A stretch of DNA of 64,000 nt. Origin: Candidatus Villigracilis affinis. Its GTDB lineage: Bacteria; Chloroflexota; Anaerolineae; Anaerolineales; Villigracilaceae. Where the stretch lies: contig JADKEA010000010.1 in NCBI GenBank assembly GCA_016718275.1, positions 1-64,000 of the forward strand. Direction: 5' to 3'. Position numbers and translations under genes: made by a program. Below are positions 34,699-44,158 of the stretch, piece after piece. Within the stretch, counting starts at the first letter, position 1, and each line of letters begins with the position of its first letter. The notes beneath the pieces are model-generated. The model did not search any database. It saw only the letters and a program-made list of their open reading frames with translations, and was not told the origin of the DNA.

Positions 34699-35475
34699 AT
34701 GAAACCTCAAGCCCTCATCCTCCAAGCCCACGGCACCAACCGCGATTACGACGTCGCCGAAGCATTGACTCTCGCTGGCGCAGACCCGCATCCCGTTCCG
34801 CTCAATGACCTGCGTGCTGGCAAAAAACACTTCGCCGATTATCAAATGCTCGTCGTCGCAGGCGGATTTTCCTACGCAGACTCACTCGGTGCAGGCAAAC
34901 TCCTTGCACTCGACCTGAACTCCTATTTCAATGAAGAGATATCCGCTTTTGTTGAATCAGGCAAACCTGTCATCGGCATTTGCAATGGGTTTCAGGCGTT
35001 GGTCAAATCTGGAATTTTGCCAGGGGAAAAGAAAGAAGAAGGTGCGACATTGACCTTCAATGAGCAGGGACATTTCGAATGTCGCTGGGTAAATCTTGCT
35101 CCCGTTTCGCAAACCTGTATCTGGACAAAAGACTTGGAAGACACCATCACCTGTCCCATTGCACATGGTGAAGGAAACTTCCAAACCTCCGAACTCTTTC
35201 CTCTTTCTTCTTTCATCGCCAACGACCAAATCGCCCTCACCTACATCCACGCGGACGGCTCGCCTGCAAACGGCGATTACCCCATCAACCCGAACGGCTC
35301 CATTCTCGACATCGCTGGCATCTGCAACCCGCAAGGCAATGTGCTCGGACTCATGCCCCACCCCGAAAATCACATTCATCCCTATCAACATCCGCAATGG
35401 ACGCGTGGGGTCAAAGGCAACAGTGGATTGGCCTTGTTTGAAAATGGCGTGAAATACGCCAAGGATTTCGCATGA
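34699..35475 (+). CDS. purQ: FGAM synthase glutaminase subunit
   Basis: 258 residues, class I glutamine amidotransferase. The catalytic Cys is in GICNGFQ, and the late His-Glu pair in HPENHIHP. It begins KPQALILQAHGTNRDYD, the long PurQ form found with large PurL proteins. It supplies ammonia to PurL. It follows purL by 14 bases and overlaps purC by 4 bases (ATGA). The presence of a separate glutaminase explains why the upstream PurL has no C-terminal amidotransferase domain. Confidence 0.9.
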   Translation: MKPQALILQAHGTNRDYDVAEALTLAGADPHPVPLNDLRAGKKHFADYQMLVVAGGFSYADSLGAGKLLALDLNSYFNEEISAFVESGKPVIGICNGFQALVKSGILPGEKKEEGATLTFNEQGHFECRWVNLAPVSQTCIWTKDLEDTITCPIAHGEGNFQTSELFPLSSFIANDQIALTYIHADGSPANGDYPINPNGSILDIAGICNPQGNVLGLMPHPENHIHPYQHPQWTRGVKGNSGLALFENGVKYAKDFA

Positions 35476-36431
35476 TCGCAAAAGAAGAAATAATCAAATT
35501 ACTACCATCTGGCGAAACAAACCTTCCGCTTCCCAACAAGCAGACAGGCAAAGTCCGCGAGTGGTATGACCTGCCCGATGGCAAACGACTCATCGTCACC
35601 ACGGACAGACTCTCCGCCTTTGACCGCATTCTCGCCAAAGTCCCATACAAAGGACAGGTGCTCAATCAACTCTCTGCGTGGTGGTTCGAGCAGACCAAAG
35701 ACATCATCGCCAATCATCTGCTCTCTGTTCCCGATCCGAATGTTTCGATAGTCACCACCGTTCAACCACTCCCCATCGAAGTCATCGTGCGCGGATACAT
35801 CACGGGCGTCACGTCCACAGCGTTGTGGTATCGCTACTCCATCGGCGAGCGGACTATCTACGGGTATGACTTTCCCGAAGGCTTGAAAAAGAATCAAGCC
35901 TTGCCCGAGCCGATCATCACCCCCACCACCAAAGGCGGCGAGACGGGGCACGACGAACGCCTGACCTGTGCCGAAGTGACCGAGAAAGGTTTGCTCGACG
36001 AAAAGACTTGGTCACAAGTTCAAGCCGCCGCACTCGCCATCTTCAAACGCGGACAGGAAGTTGCCAACAAAGCAGGCTTGATTCTCGTGGACACCAAATA
36101 CGAATTCGGCATTGCGCCCGATGGCAGTGTCATGCTCATTGACGAAGTCCATACACCTGACTCATCTCGTTACTGGAAAGCGGATACCTACCAAGAAAAT
36201 TTCAACGCAGGCAAAGAACCTGAAAACTTCGACAAAGAATTTGTCCGCATCGCGTACGCCGAAAAAGGCTATCGCGGCGATGGCGAAATCCCATCCATGC
36301 CGAATGAACTTTGGGCAGCCGCCAGTGAACGCTACATCACCATCTACGAAATGCTCACGGGCAAAACCTTTGAAGCGGGCGCATATCCCATCGAAGAACG
36401 CCTGCACCAGAATCTGAAAGAGTTGCTATGA
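35472..36431 (+). CDS. purC: SAICAR synthase
   Basis: 319 residues, longer than the roughly 240-residue bacterial form and like the PurC type of yeast and some bacteria. Motifs include GKVREWYDLPDGKRLIVTTD at the N-terminus, EVIVRGYITG, and DEVHTPDSSRYW. Reaction: CAIR + aspartate + ATP to SAICAR. Both ends overlap neighbours by 4 bases (purQ before, purE after), so it is inside a tightly coupled operon. Confidence 0.93.
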   Translation: MIAKEEIIKLLPSGETNLPLPNKQTGKVREWYDLPDGKRLIVTTDRLSAFDRILAKVPYKGQVLNQLSAWWFEQTKDIIANHLLSVPDPNVSIVTTVQPLPIEVIVRGYITGVTSTALWYRYSIGERTIYGYDFPEGLKKNQALPEPIITPTTKGGETGHDERLTCAEVTEKGLLDEKTWSQVQAAALAIFKRGQEVANKAGLILVDTKYEFGIAPDGSVMLIDEVHTPDSSRYWKADTYQENFNAGKEPENFDKEFVRIAYAEKGYRGDGEIPSMPNELWAAASERYITIYEMLTGKTFEAGAYPIEERLHQNLKELL

Positions 36432-36928
36432 CCCAACCACTCATTGCCATCATCATGGGTTCCAAGTCTGATTGGGAGACGATGGAACATGCTACAAAAA
36501 CGCTCGACCAACTAAACATTCCCTACGAAGTCAAAATCGTTTCGGCACATCGCACGCCTGACCTGCTTTTTCAATTTGCAGAGTCTGCTCACGAGCGCGG
36601 CATTGAAGTCATCATCGCGGGTGCGGGCGGTGCGGCGCATCTGCCTGGCATGACCGCCGCGAAAACGCATCTGCCTGTGCTGGGTGTGCCTGTCCAATCG
36701 AAGGCGCTCAACGGCATGGACTCGCTGCTCTCCATCGTGCAAATGCCCGCGGGCATTCCCGTTGGCACGCTGGCTATCGGGCGCGCGGGCGCGGTCAATG
36801 CGGCGCTGCTGGCGGCGTCCATCGTTGCCAACAAGCACAGCGAATATCTCGCCGCCCTGCTCGCCTATCGCGCCGCGCAAACCCAATCCGTTTTGGATAA
36901 CCCCGACCCGCGAGAGACTCACGAATGA
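36428..36928 (+). CDS. purE: N5-CAIR mutase (class I PurE)
   Basis: 166 residues. IIMGSKSDWETM, VSAHRTPD and GAGGAAHLPGMTAA are the class I PurE signatures, and NGMDSLLSIVQMPAGIPVGT closes the active site. It converts N5-CAIR, made by PurK, to CAIR. It overlaps purC and purK by 4 bases each. Confidence 0.95.
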   Translation: MTQPLIAIIMGSKSDWETMEHATKTLDQLNIPYEVKIVSAHRTPDLLFQFAESAHERGIEVIIAGAGGAAHLPGMTAAKTHLPVLGVPVQSKALNGMDSLLSIVQMPAGIPVGTLAIGRAGAVNAALLAASIVANKHSEYLAALLAYRAAQTQSVLDNPDPRETHE

Positions 36929-37984
36929 CGAACATCGGCATTTTGGGAGCAGGTCAACTGGGACGCATGCTCGCCCTGGCTGGATACCCACTCGGACATC
37001 GCTTCCGCTTCCTGGACCCCGCCTTCGGACTCACCCGCAGGCTTGCTCGCTGACCATCTGGCATTGGGCTACGCGGACACATCCGCACTCGAGCAGTTTG
37101 CGCATGGATTGGATGTAGTCACCTACGAGTTTGAGAATGTCCCTGTGGAGGCGGCACGACATTTAGAAAAGTTTGTCCCTGTCTATCCGCCATCGTTGGC
37201 ATTGGAAAAAGCACAAGACCGCTTCGTTGAAAAATCTTTTTTTCAGGAGTTGGGAATACCAACGCCGAAATTCACAATCGATCTCAATTCTTCGTTTGGC
37301 TTTCCTGCTGTGTTGAAGACTCGTCGCATGGGATATGACGGGAAGGGGCAAAGCATTGTCCATTCGCAAGCAGAAGTAGCGGCTGAAAAAGCAGTCGATT
37401 GTATTTTAGAAGAGTTTGTTTCCTTTGACCGTGAACTCTCCATTATTGCTGTGCGGAATAAATCAGGTGAGACGAAGTTTTATCCGTTGATCGAGAATCA
37501 TCATCGCGATGGGATCTTGCGGTTGTCGTTGGTGATTGGGAATGTCTCGGCGGAGTTGCAGGCGCAAGCAGAAGAATATGCAACGCGAGTGATGTCTGCG
37601 TTGAATTACGTTGGCGTGCTGACGATTGAGTTCTTCGAGAAGGACGGTCAATTGCTGGCGAATGAAATGGCGCCGCGTGTTCACAACAGCGGGCATTGGA
37701 CGATCGAAGGGGCGATCACGTCTCAGTTCGAGAATCAGGTTCGGGCGGTGTGTGATGCGCCGCTTGGGAGCACGAATCCGCTTGGGGTGTGTGCCATGGT
37801 CAATTTGGTGGGAACGCTCCCAGACGAGACATCCATCTTGAAAATTGAGGGAGCGCATTTGCATCTGTACGACAAGGCGCCGAGACCGAAACGCAAGTTG
37901 GGTCACATTACGTTGGTTGAAAAAGATGTTGCGACGTTGAACGAAAAACTGGATGAGATAAGGAAGTTGTATGCTGAATTTTGA
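36925..37984 (+). pseudogene. purK: N5-CAIR synthetase with a single-base frameshift
   Basis: Translation begins at 36925 with NIGILGAGQLGRMLALAGYP, the PurK nucleotide-binding start, and stops at TGA near 37050. The correct frame continues from 37043 (LLADHLALGYADTSALEQF, then the ATP-grasp domain with EEFVSFDRELSI and NEMAPRVHNSGHW). Deleting one T of the pair at 37024-37025 reads FLDPASDSPAGLLAD without interruption. The gene length, 1060 bases, is one more than a multiple of three. ATP-dependent carboxylation of AIR is the expected role. A consensus error is the simplest cause because everything else is intact. Confidence 0.88.
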
Positions 37985-39422
37985 TGAGTCGCCGAAGGAA
38001 GAATGCGGCGTGATCGGGATCTTCGCGCCGAATGAAGATGTGGCGCGCATGACGTTCTTTGGCTTGTATGCCTTGCAGCATCGCGGACAGGAAGCCGCGG
38101 GTATGGCGGTTGCCGATGGTCAGACGATATCGATGCACAAAGGGTTGGGATTTGTGTCGCATGTTTTTACGCCCAATGTGATGGCAGATTTGCAAGGACA
38201 TTACGCGATTGGACATACCCGTTATTCAACAACTGGTTCATCGTCGTTGCGCAATGCGCAACCGTTTATGATCGAGACCATCCATGGTCCGCTGGCGTTG
38301 GCGCATAATGGCAACTTGGTCAACTCGGCGGAGTTGCGACAGGAGTTGATGCAACAGGGCGTTGGGTTTTCATCGTCGTCGGATACTGAAGTGATGACGA
38401 TGATGCTGGCACGCAACGGCGGCGCGACGTGGGAAGAGCGCATCAAGACCGCGATGAAGAAATGGGTTGGCGCGTATTCGCTGGTGATATTGACGCGCGA
38501 TTGTGTGTATGCGGTGCGCGACCCGTGGGGATTTCGTCCGCTGTGTATTGGGATGCTGCCAAGCGGCGGACATGCCGTCGCTTCGGAGACGGGTGCATTG
38601 CAGACGTTGGGCTGCGAAGCCATCCGCGATGTGAAGCCTGGCGAAGTGGTTTCGTTATCGAATAATGCGTTGAAGGTGATGCAGGCGGTGAAGCCAGAAC
38701 AGCCTTCGGCAATGTGTGTGTTCGAGCATATTTATTTTGCAAGACCCGACCAGACTTGGGATGGGATCAACGTCCATCATGTGCGGCAGAGATTGGGGGA
38801 AGAGTTGGCGCGCGAAGTGATAAACGGACTTGGTCACGGACTCACGGATGAAAACGGACGATTTGCGGATGTGGTCATCCCTGTGCCTGATTCGTCTGTG
38901 CCTGCGGCGATCGGGTTTTCGCATGTGACGGGGATTCCGTACAACGATGGCTTTATCAAGAATAGATATGTTGGAAGAACATTTATTGAACCAACGGATT
39001 CGCTCCGCAAGCGCGGCGTGGCGTTGAAGTTCAATGTGATCAATGAGAATGTCCGCGATAAACGGGTGGTGATGATCGACGACAGCATTGTGCGCGGCAA
39101 TACGACAGGTCCGCTGATCAAGTTGTTGAAGAATGCAGGCGCAAAGGAAGTGCATGTGGCAATCACTTGTCCGCCGATTGCGCATCCGTGCTTCATGGGC
39201 GTGGACATGGGCAGGCACGAAGATTTGATCGCTCACAAACGCACAGTGGAGGAAATCCGCGAATATGTCGGCGCGGACAGTTTGTATTATCTCTCCGTGG
39301 ATGGCATGATGAAAGCAGTTCAACGCAAGGATGGATTTTGTCAGGCGTGTTTTACGGGGCAGTATCCCATCCCTGTGGATTTGATGTCTGTAAAGACAGG
39401 CTTTGAAAGAGGGACGAAATAA
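37971..39422 (+). CDS. purF: Amidophosphoribosyltransferase
   Basis: 483 residues. An 11-residue propeptide precedes the nucleophilic Cys of CGVIGIF (C12), followed by the Ntn glutaminase domain (GHTRYSTTG, HNGNLVN). The phosphoribosyltransferase domain carries MIDDSIVRGNTTG for PRPP binding. Cys residues consistent with a [4Fe-4S] centre occur in the C-terminal part (CPPIAHPCF, CQACF), as in the Bacillus-type enzyme. First committed step of purine synthesis, PRPP to phosphoribosylamine. It overlaps purK by 14 bases and abuts purD. Confidence 0.95.
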   Translation: MLNFDESPKEECGVIGIFAPNEDVARMTFFGLYALQHRGQEAAGMAVADGQTISMHKGLGFVSHVFTPNVMADLQGHYAIGHTRYSTTGSSSLRNAQPFMIETIHGPLALAHNGNLVNSAELRQELMQQGVGFSSSSDTEVMTMMLARNGGATWEERIKTAMKKWVGAYSLVILTRDCVYAVRDPWGFRPLCIGMLPSGGHAVASETGALQTLGCEAIRDVKPGEVVSLSNNALKVMQAVKPEQPSAMCVFEHIYFARPDQTWDGINVHHVRQRLGEELAREVINGLGHGLTDENGRFADVVIPVPDSSVPAAIGFSHVTGIPYNDGFIKNRYVGRTFIEPTDSLRKRGVALKFNVINENVRDKRVVMIDDSIVRGNTTGPLIKLLKNAGAKEVHVAITCPPIAHPCFMGVDMGRHEDLIAHKRTVEEIREYVGADSLYYLSVDGMMKAVQRKDGFCQACFTGQYPIPVDLMSVKTGFERGTK

Positions 39423-40693
39423 TGAATGTGTTGGTCATTGGTTCGGGCGGGCGGGAACATGCAATTGTATGGAAGGTCAGCCAGTCGCCGAAGTTGACGA
39501 AGTTGTATGCGTTGCCTGGCAACCCAGGGACGGCGGAATTGGCAGAGAATGTCAGCGGAATATCCGTGGATGACCATGCGGCTGTCGCTTCGTTTTGCAA
39601 AGATAAACAGATTGATCTGGTCATCGTCGGTCCCGAAGCGCCATTAGCGGCGGGGTTGGTGGATTCGCTTTCAGCGAAGGGAATCCGCTGCTTTGGACCG
39701 AGTCAAGCCGCGGCGCAGATCGAAGCGTCGAAGTCCTTTGCCAAGGATTTCATGGCAAGGCACAACATCCCAACCGCGAAGTACGCGACCTTTTCCAATT
39801 ACGATGAAGCCGTTCGATATTTGGAATCCGTTGATTATCCAATCGTCATCAAGGCGTCTGGACTGGCAGCAGGCAAAGGCGTGATCCTGCCTGAAACGGA
39901 TGAAGAGGCGAAGTCCACGCTTGAAGATATTTTGGTGAAGAAAGTGTTTGGCGAAGCGGGCGCGGAAGTGGTCATCGAAGAACGAATGACGGGGCAGGAA
40001 GTCTCGCTCATGGCGTTCACGGATGGAACATCCGTTGTGCCGATGTTGCCCGCGCAAGACCACAAACGTTTGCTGGATGGCGATCAAGGATTGAACACAG
40101 GCGGCATGGGTGCGTATGCGCCTGCGCCGATCTTTACATCCGAGATGATGAACGAAGCGATTGAAAATGTTTTGAAGCCTGCCGTGAACGGAATGAAAAG
40201 CGAAGGCAATCCGTTCGTGGGTGTGTTGTATGCAGGCTTGATGCTCACGCCGAACGGCATCCGCACATTGGAGTTCAATTGTCGTTTCGGCGATCCTGAA
40301 ACGCAGGTGGTTCTTCCGCTTTTGGAAATGGATTTAGTTGAAATCGCCGCAGCCTGTGCAGATGGAAATTTAGCAAACATCAATATTCAATGGAAAAACA
40401 ATGCGGCGGTCTGTGTGGTGCTGGCAAGCAAGGGCTACCCCGAAAAAGTGGAAAGCGGCAAAGTCGTAACCATCGAGAAACTCCCCGATGATATGGTTTG
40501 TTTTCATGCAGGCACGAAAACGGAAAACGAAAAAATAATCACGTCAGGTGGACGTGTGTTCGGTCTGACGGCGTGGGCAGAAGATATTGCCAGTGCTGTC
40601 AAGAAAGTTTATGCAAACATTGACAAGGTCACATTCGATGGAATGCAATATCGCAAAGACATCGCCCACCGCGCATTGGAAGGTGCCAAATGA
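39422..40693 (+). CDS. purD: GAR synthetase
   Basis: 423 residues, ATP-grasp enzyme. It begins NVLVIGSGGREHAIVWKVSQS, with PGNPGTAELAENV, a glycine-rich ATP loop (VIKASGLAAGKGVI), GGMGAYAPAP and TLEFNCRFGDPETQ, all characteristic of PurD. It ligates phosphoribosylamine and glycine. The start shares a base with the purF stop and the stop overlaps the purM start by 4 bases. Confidence 0.95.
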   Translation: MNVLVIGSGGREHAIVWKVSQSPKLTKLYALPGNPGTAELAENVSGISVDDHAAVASFCKDKQIDLVIVGPEAPLAAGLVDSLSAKGIRCFGPSQAAAQIEASKSFAKDFMARHNIPTAKYATFSNYDEAVRYLESVDYPIVIKASGLAAGKGVILPETDEEAKSTLEDILVKKVFGEAGAEVVIEERMTGQEVSLMAFTDGTSVVPMLPAQDHKRLLDGDQGLNTGGMGAYAPAPIFTSEMMNEAIENVLKPAVNGMKSEGNPFVGVLYAGLMLTPNGIRTLEFNCRFGDPETQVVLPLLEMDLVEIAAACADGNLANINIQWKNNAAVCVVLASKGYPEKVESGKVVTIEKLPDDMVCFHAGTKTENEKIITSGGRVFGLTAWAEDIASAVKKVYANIDKVTFDGMQYRKDIAHRALEGAK

Positions 40694-41697
40694 CAAACTC
40701 GTATGCATCTTCAGGCGTGGACATCGACGCAGGCAATCGCGCCGTTGAGTTGATGAAAGATTCGGTCAAAGCCACCTACAACGAATCCGTGCTCGCGGGC
40801 ATCGGTTCGTTCGGCGGTCTCTTCGATGCCTCCGCGCTCAAGCAAATGGACAGCCCCGTGCTCGTCGCGTCCACCGATGGCGTTGGCACCAAGGTCAAAC
40901 TCGCCGCGTCGGTCGGTCGTTATCGCGGCATCGGTCACGACATCGTCAATCACTGCATCAACGACATTCTCGTGCAAGGCGCGCGTCCGCTTTTTTTCAT
41001 GGATTACTTCGCCACCTCAAAATTGAATCCCGAACAAACCGCGGATGTGGTGACAGGCATCGCCGAAGCCTGCAAAGAGTCGGGCATCGCATTGCTCGGC
41101 GGTGAGACAGCGGAAATGCCTGGCGTGTATCGCGATGGAGAATTTGACGTGGCTGGCACGATCGTCGGCGTATTGGAACGCTCCCGCCTCCTTCCCCGCC
41201 CGAACCTGCTCGCTGGTGACCTGATCCTTGGTCTCCCCTCCAGCGGACCGCACACCAACGGCTACTCGCTCATCCGCAAAGTCTTCGAAGGCGCAGACTT
41301 GGAATCCGTTCACCCTGAACTCGGTTGCTCACTCGCAGACGCATTGCTTGCTCCGCATCGTTCGTATTTCAATGCACTCTATCCGCATCTCGACAAAGTC
41401 AAAGCCTTGGCACATCTCACAGGCGGTGGATTCATTGAGAACATTCCGCGTGTATTGCCAGAAAATCTAAGTGCCGTGATTCATTTGAATTCATGGCAAG
41501 TCCCACCGCTGTGGAAGTTGATCCAAGAAAAAGGGAACATCTCCACCGAAGAAATGTACCGCGTCTTCAACATGGGCATTGGCATGGTCGCCATCGTGGA
41601 CAAATCCATTGCCAGCGATTTGCAATCATCCATATCAGAACCTACCTTCATCATCGGTGAATTGATCGATGGTGAACAAAAAGTTATTTTGAAATAA
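40690..41697 (+). CDS. purM: AIR synthetase
   Basis: 335 residues. SGVDIDAGNRAVELMK, STDGVGTKVKLA, GHDIVNHCINDILVQGA and GGETAEMPG are PurM signatures of the PurM/PurL ATPase fold. Converts FGAM to AIR. It overlaps purD by 4 bases and is 10 bases from the split AICAR transformylase gene. Confidence 0.95.
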   Translation: MTNSYASSGVDIDAGNRAVELMKDSVKATYNESVLAGIGSFGGLFDASALKQMDSPVLVASTDGVGTKVKLAASVGRYRGIGHDIVNHCINDILVQGARPLFFMDYFATSKLNPEQTADVVTGIAEACKESGIALLGGETAEMPGVYRDGEFDVAGTIVGVLERSRLLPRPNLLAGDLILGLPSSGPHTNGYSLIRKVFEGADLESVHPELGCSLADALLAPHRSYFNALYPHLDKVKALAHLTGGGFIENIPRVLPENLSAVIHLNSWQVPPLWKLIQEKGNISTEEMYRVFNMGIGMVAIVDKSIASDLQSSISEPTFIIGELIDGEQKVILK

Positions 41698-41707
41698 AGG
41701 AATCATC

Positions 41708-42880
41708 ATGAAAGACCTCACCCTCCGCTACGGAACAAACCCCAATCAATCGCCCGCCCGCGTGTACATGCAAGATGGCAGTGACTTGCCCATCACCGTC
41801 CTTGGCGGTTCGCCAGGCTACATCAACCTGCTGGACGCGCTCAACGCGTGGCAACTGGTTCGGGAGCTGAAGCAGGTCATCGGTCAGCCTGCGGCGGCTT
41901 CGTTCAAACATGTCAGCCCATCGGGCGCCGCCGTCGCTGTCCCGTTGACCGATATCCTCAAGAAAATCTACTTCGTGGACGACATGGAACTCACGCCGCT
42001 CGCCACCGCCTACGCCCGCGCCCGCGGCGTGGACAGGATGTCATCGTTCGGCGATTTCATTGCATTATCAGATACGGTAGATGTACCGACAGCAAAACTG
42101 ATCTCGCGCGAAGTGTCCGATGGCGTGATCGCGCCCGCCTATGAACCTGAAGCGCTGGAGATTTTGAAGAAAAAGAAACAAGGCAAATATGCAGTGGTGC
42201 AAATTGACCCTGCCTACGAACCGCAGTTGACCGAGACGCGCCAAGTCTTCGGCGTGAGCATGGAACAGCGCCGCAACGACCGCATTGTGACCCGTGAAGA
42301 TTTTGCCAACATCGTGACGAAGAAAAAAGACCTGCCCGAGTCTGCCATCCGCGATATGTTCATCGGATGGATCACGCTCAAGTTCACGCAATCCAATTCT
42401 GTGTGTTACGTGACCGATGGACAGACCATCGGCGTCGGCGCGGGACAGCAATCGCGGGTGCATTGTGCCCGTCTCGCTGGCTCCAAAGCGGACTTGTGGC
42501 GTCTGCGCCAGCATCCATCCGTGCTCGCGCTTCCGTTCAAAGATGGCGTCAAACGCCCCGACCGCGACAATGCCATTGACCAGTTCCTGCAACCCGATGT
42601 CACCGACGAAGAGAAAAAGAATTGGGTGAATGTCTTCACTGAAATTCCAAAGCAACTGACCACCGAAGAACGCCGCGCATGGCTCGACGGTCTCACCGAT
42701 GTCACGCTCGGCTCCGACGCCTTCTTCCCCTTCCGCGACTCGATCGACCGCGCCGCCAAGAGCGGAGTGAAATACGTCCTGCAACCTGGCGGCTCCAACC
42801 GCGACGAAGATGTCATCGCCGCCTGCGACGAATACGGCATGACCATGGTCTTCTCAGGTCTGCGCCTCTTCCATCACTAA
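41708..42880 (+). CDS. purH: Stand-alone AICAR transformylase (PurH C-terminal domain)
   Basis: 390 residues corresponding only to the AICAR formyltransferase part of PurH: RYGTNPNQSPARVY at the start, FKHVSPSGAAVA (the Lys-His pair), DRMSSFGDFIALSD and QPGGSNRDEDVI. It uses 10-formyl-THF to formylate AICAR. The IMP cyclohydrolase half is a separate gene two positions downstream, so PurH is split and the order of its halves is reversed relative to the fused enzyme. A single base separates it from purN. Confidence 0.92.
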   Translation: MKDLTLRYGTNPNQSPARVYMQDGSDLPITVLGGSPGYINLLDALNAWQLVRELKQVIGQPAAASFKHVSPSGAAVAVPLTDILKKIYFVDDMELTPLATAYARARGVDRMSSFGDFIALSDTVDVPTAKLISREVSDGVIAPAYEPEALEILKKKKQGKYAVVQIDPAYEPQLTETRQVFGVSMEQRRNDRIVTREDFANIVTKKKDLPESAIRDMFIGWITLKFTQSNSVCYVTDGQTIGVGAGQQSRVHCARLAGSKADLWRLRQHPSVLALPFKDGVKRPDRDNAIDQFLQPDVTDEEKKNWVNVFTEIPKQLTTEERRAWLDGLTDVTLGSDAFFPFRDSIDRAAKSGVKYVLQPGGSNRDEDVIAACDEYGMTMVFSGLRLFHH

Positions 42881-42881
42881 T

Positions 42882-43484
42882 ATGACTGCGCGTCTCGTTG
42901 TTCTCATCTCTGGCAATGGCTCCAACTTACAAGCCATCCTCGACGCCTGTGCATCAGGTGAACTTCCCGCTTCCGTAGTTTGCGTTATCTCCAACAAAGC
43001 GGACGCCTACGGACTCATCCGCGCTAAAAATGCAGGAGTCGAAGCTGTCCACTTCGCAAAACTCGCAACCGAGACTCGCCAAGAATACGACCAACGACTA
43101 GCTGACTATGTGACCACCAAACAACCAGACTACATCATCCTCGCTGGCTGGATGCGGATTCTTTCCTCTTCCTTTCTTTCCTCCTTCCCGAACAAAGTCA
43201 TCAACCTCCACCCCGCCCTGCCCGATACCTTCCCTGGCACACACGCCATCGAACGCGCCTTCGAAGCCTATCAACGCGGCGAGATCGATCACACAGGCGT
43301 CATGGTTCACCTCGTCCCCGATGAAGGCGTGGACAATGGTCCCGTGCTGGCAACGGAAATTGTCTCGATCAATAAAGAAGATACGCTCGAAACACTGGAA
43401 ACACGAGTTCATCAAACTGAACATGTTTTACTCGTCAACACACTCAAGAAAATTCTTGAAGAAAAAGTTACAAGGAGTTATTAA
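42882..43484 (+). CDS. purN: GAR transformylase
   Basis: 200 residues. LVVLISGNGSNLQAILDA, the catalytic Asn-His-Asp set in VINLHPALPDTFPG and VHLVPDEGVDNGPVL identify PurN. It uses 10-formyl-THF to make FGAR from GAR. It sits between the two halves of PurH, grouping both formyl-THF-dependent steps. The next start codon follows its stop immediately. Confidence 0.95.
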   Translation: MTARLVVLISGNGSNLQAILDACASGELPASVVCVISNKADAYGLIRAKNAGVEAVHFAKLATETRQEYDQRLADYVTTKQPDYIILAGWMRILSSSFLSSFPNKVINLHPALPDTFPGTHAIERAFEAYQRGEIDHTGVMVHLVPDEGVDNGPVLATEIVSINKEDTLETLETRVHQTEHVLLVNTLKKILEEKVTRSY

Positions 43485-44054
43485 ATGCCTACTGCCATTC
43501 TCTCCGTCCACAACAAAACTGGACTCGTCGAATTCGCCCAAGGACTCGCCTCCCTCGGCTGGACTCTGCTCGCCTCTGGCGGGACAGCCAAACTGCTGCG
43601 TGACAAGAACATCCCCGTCACCGAAGTCGCGGACTACACCAAGTCGCCCGAAATCCTTGGCGGACGGGTCAAGACTCTCCACCCCGCCATCCACGGCGGA
43701 CTCCTCGCCCGCCCCACCGACGAAGACCATCAGCAACTCCTCAACCTCGGCTGGGATTACATTGACCTCGTCGCGGTCAATCTCTATCCCTTTGAAGAGA
43801 CCATCGCCAAACCGAATGTCACCTATGCAGACGCCATCGAAAACATCGACATCGGCGGCGTGACCCTTATCCGCGCTGCGGCGAAGAACCACGAACGTGT
43901 CACCCTCATCTGCGACCCAGCCGATTACAATTCCGTTCTCGCTGAAATCCGCGCTGGCGGCATCTCCGCTCAAACCCGCACCAAACTTGCTATCAAAGGC
44001 TTTGCTTCCACTGCGCATTACGATACCGCCATCCACGCCTACTTGAATAAATAA
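43485..44054 (+). CDS. purH: Stand-alone IMP cyclohydrolase (PurH N-terminal domain)
   Basis: 189 residues equal to the MGS-like IMP cyclohydrolase half of PurH: AILSVHNKTGLVEFAQGL, LASGGTAKLL, GGRVKTLHPAIHGG and DLVAVNLYPFEET. Closes FAICAR to IMP. AAGGAG lies 7 bases before the ATG inside the end of purN. Its separation from the transformylase half is real here, since the two are in different genes with intact ends. Confidence 0.92.
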   Translation: MPTAILSVHNKTGLVEFAQGLASLGWTLLASGGTAKLLRDKNIPVTEVADYTKSPEILGGRVKTLHPAIHGGLLARPTDEDHQQLLNLGWDYIDLVAVNLYPFEETIAKPNVTYADAIENIDIGGVTLIRAAAKNHERVTLICDPADYNSVLAEIRAGGISAQTRTKLAIKGFASTAHYDTAIHAYLNK

Positions 44055-44069
44055 AGTTGATTTTCAAGC

Positions 44070-44132
44070 GTAAGGGCGACCCGTCCTGCAAAATCAGAAG
44101 TCCTCTGATTAGCAGTGGTGGGTCGCCCCTAC
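44070..44132. repeat. REP-like double hairpin between purH(N) and guaB
   Basis: The outer arms 44070-44082 and 44120-44132 (GGGCGACCC/GGGTCGCCC core, one mismatch over 13) enclose an inner 7-bp stem (44092-44098 with 44104-44110). It lies within the operon transcript, upstream of the guaB ribosome site. Confidence 0.65.
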
Positions 44133-44158
44133 ATTACAATACAAAGGAGATAACCATA

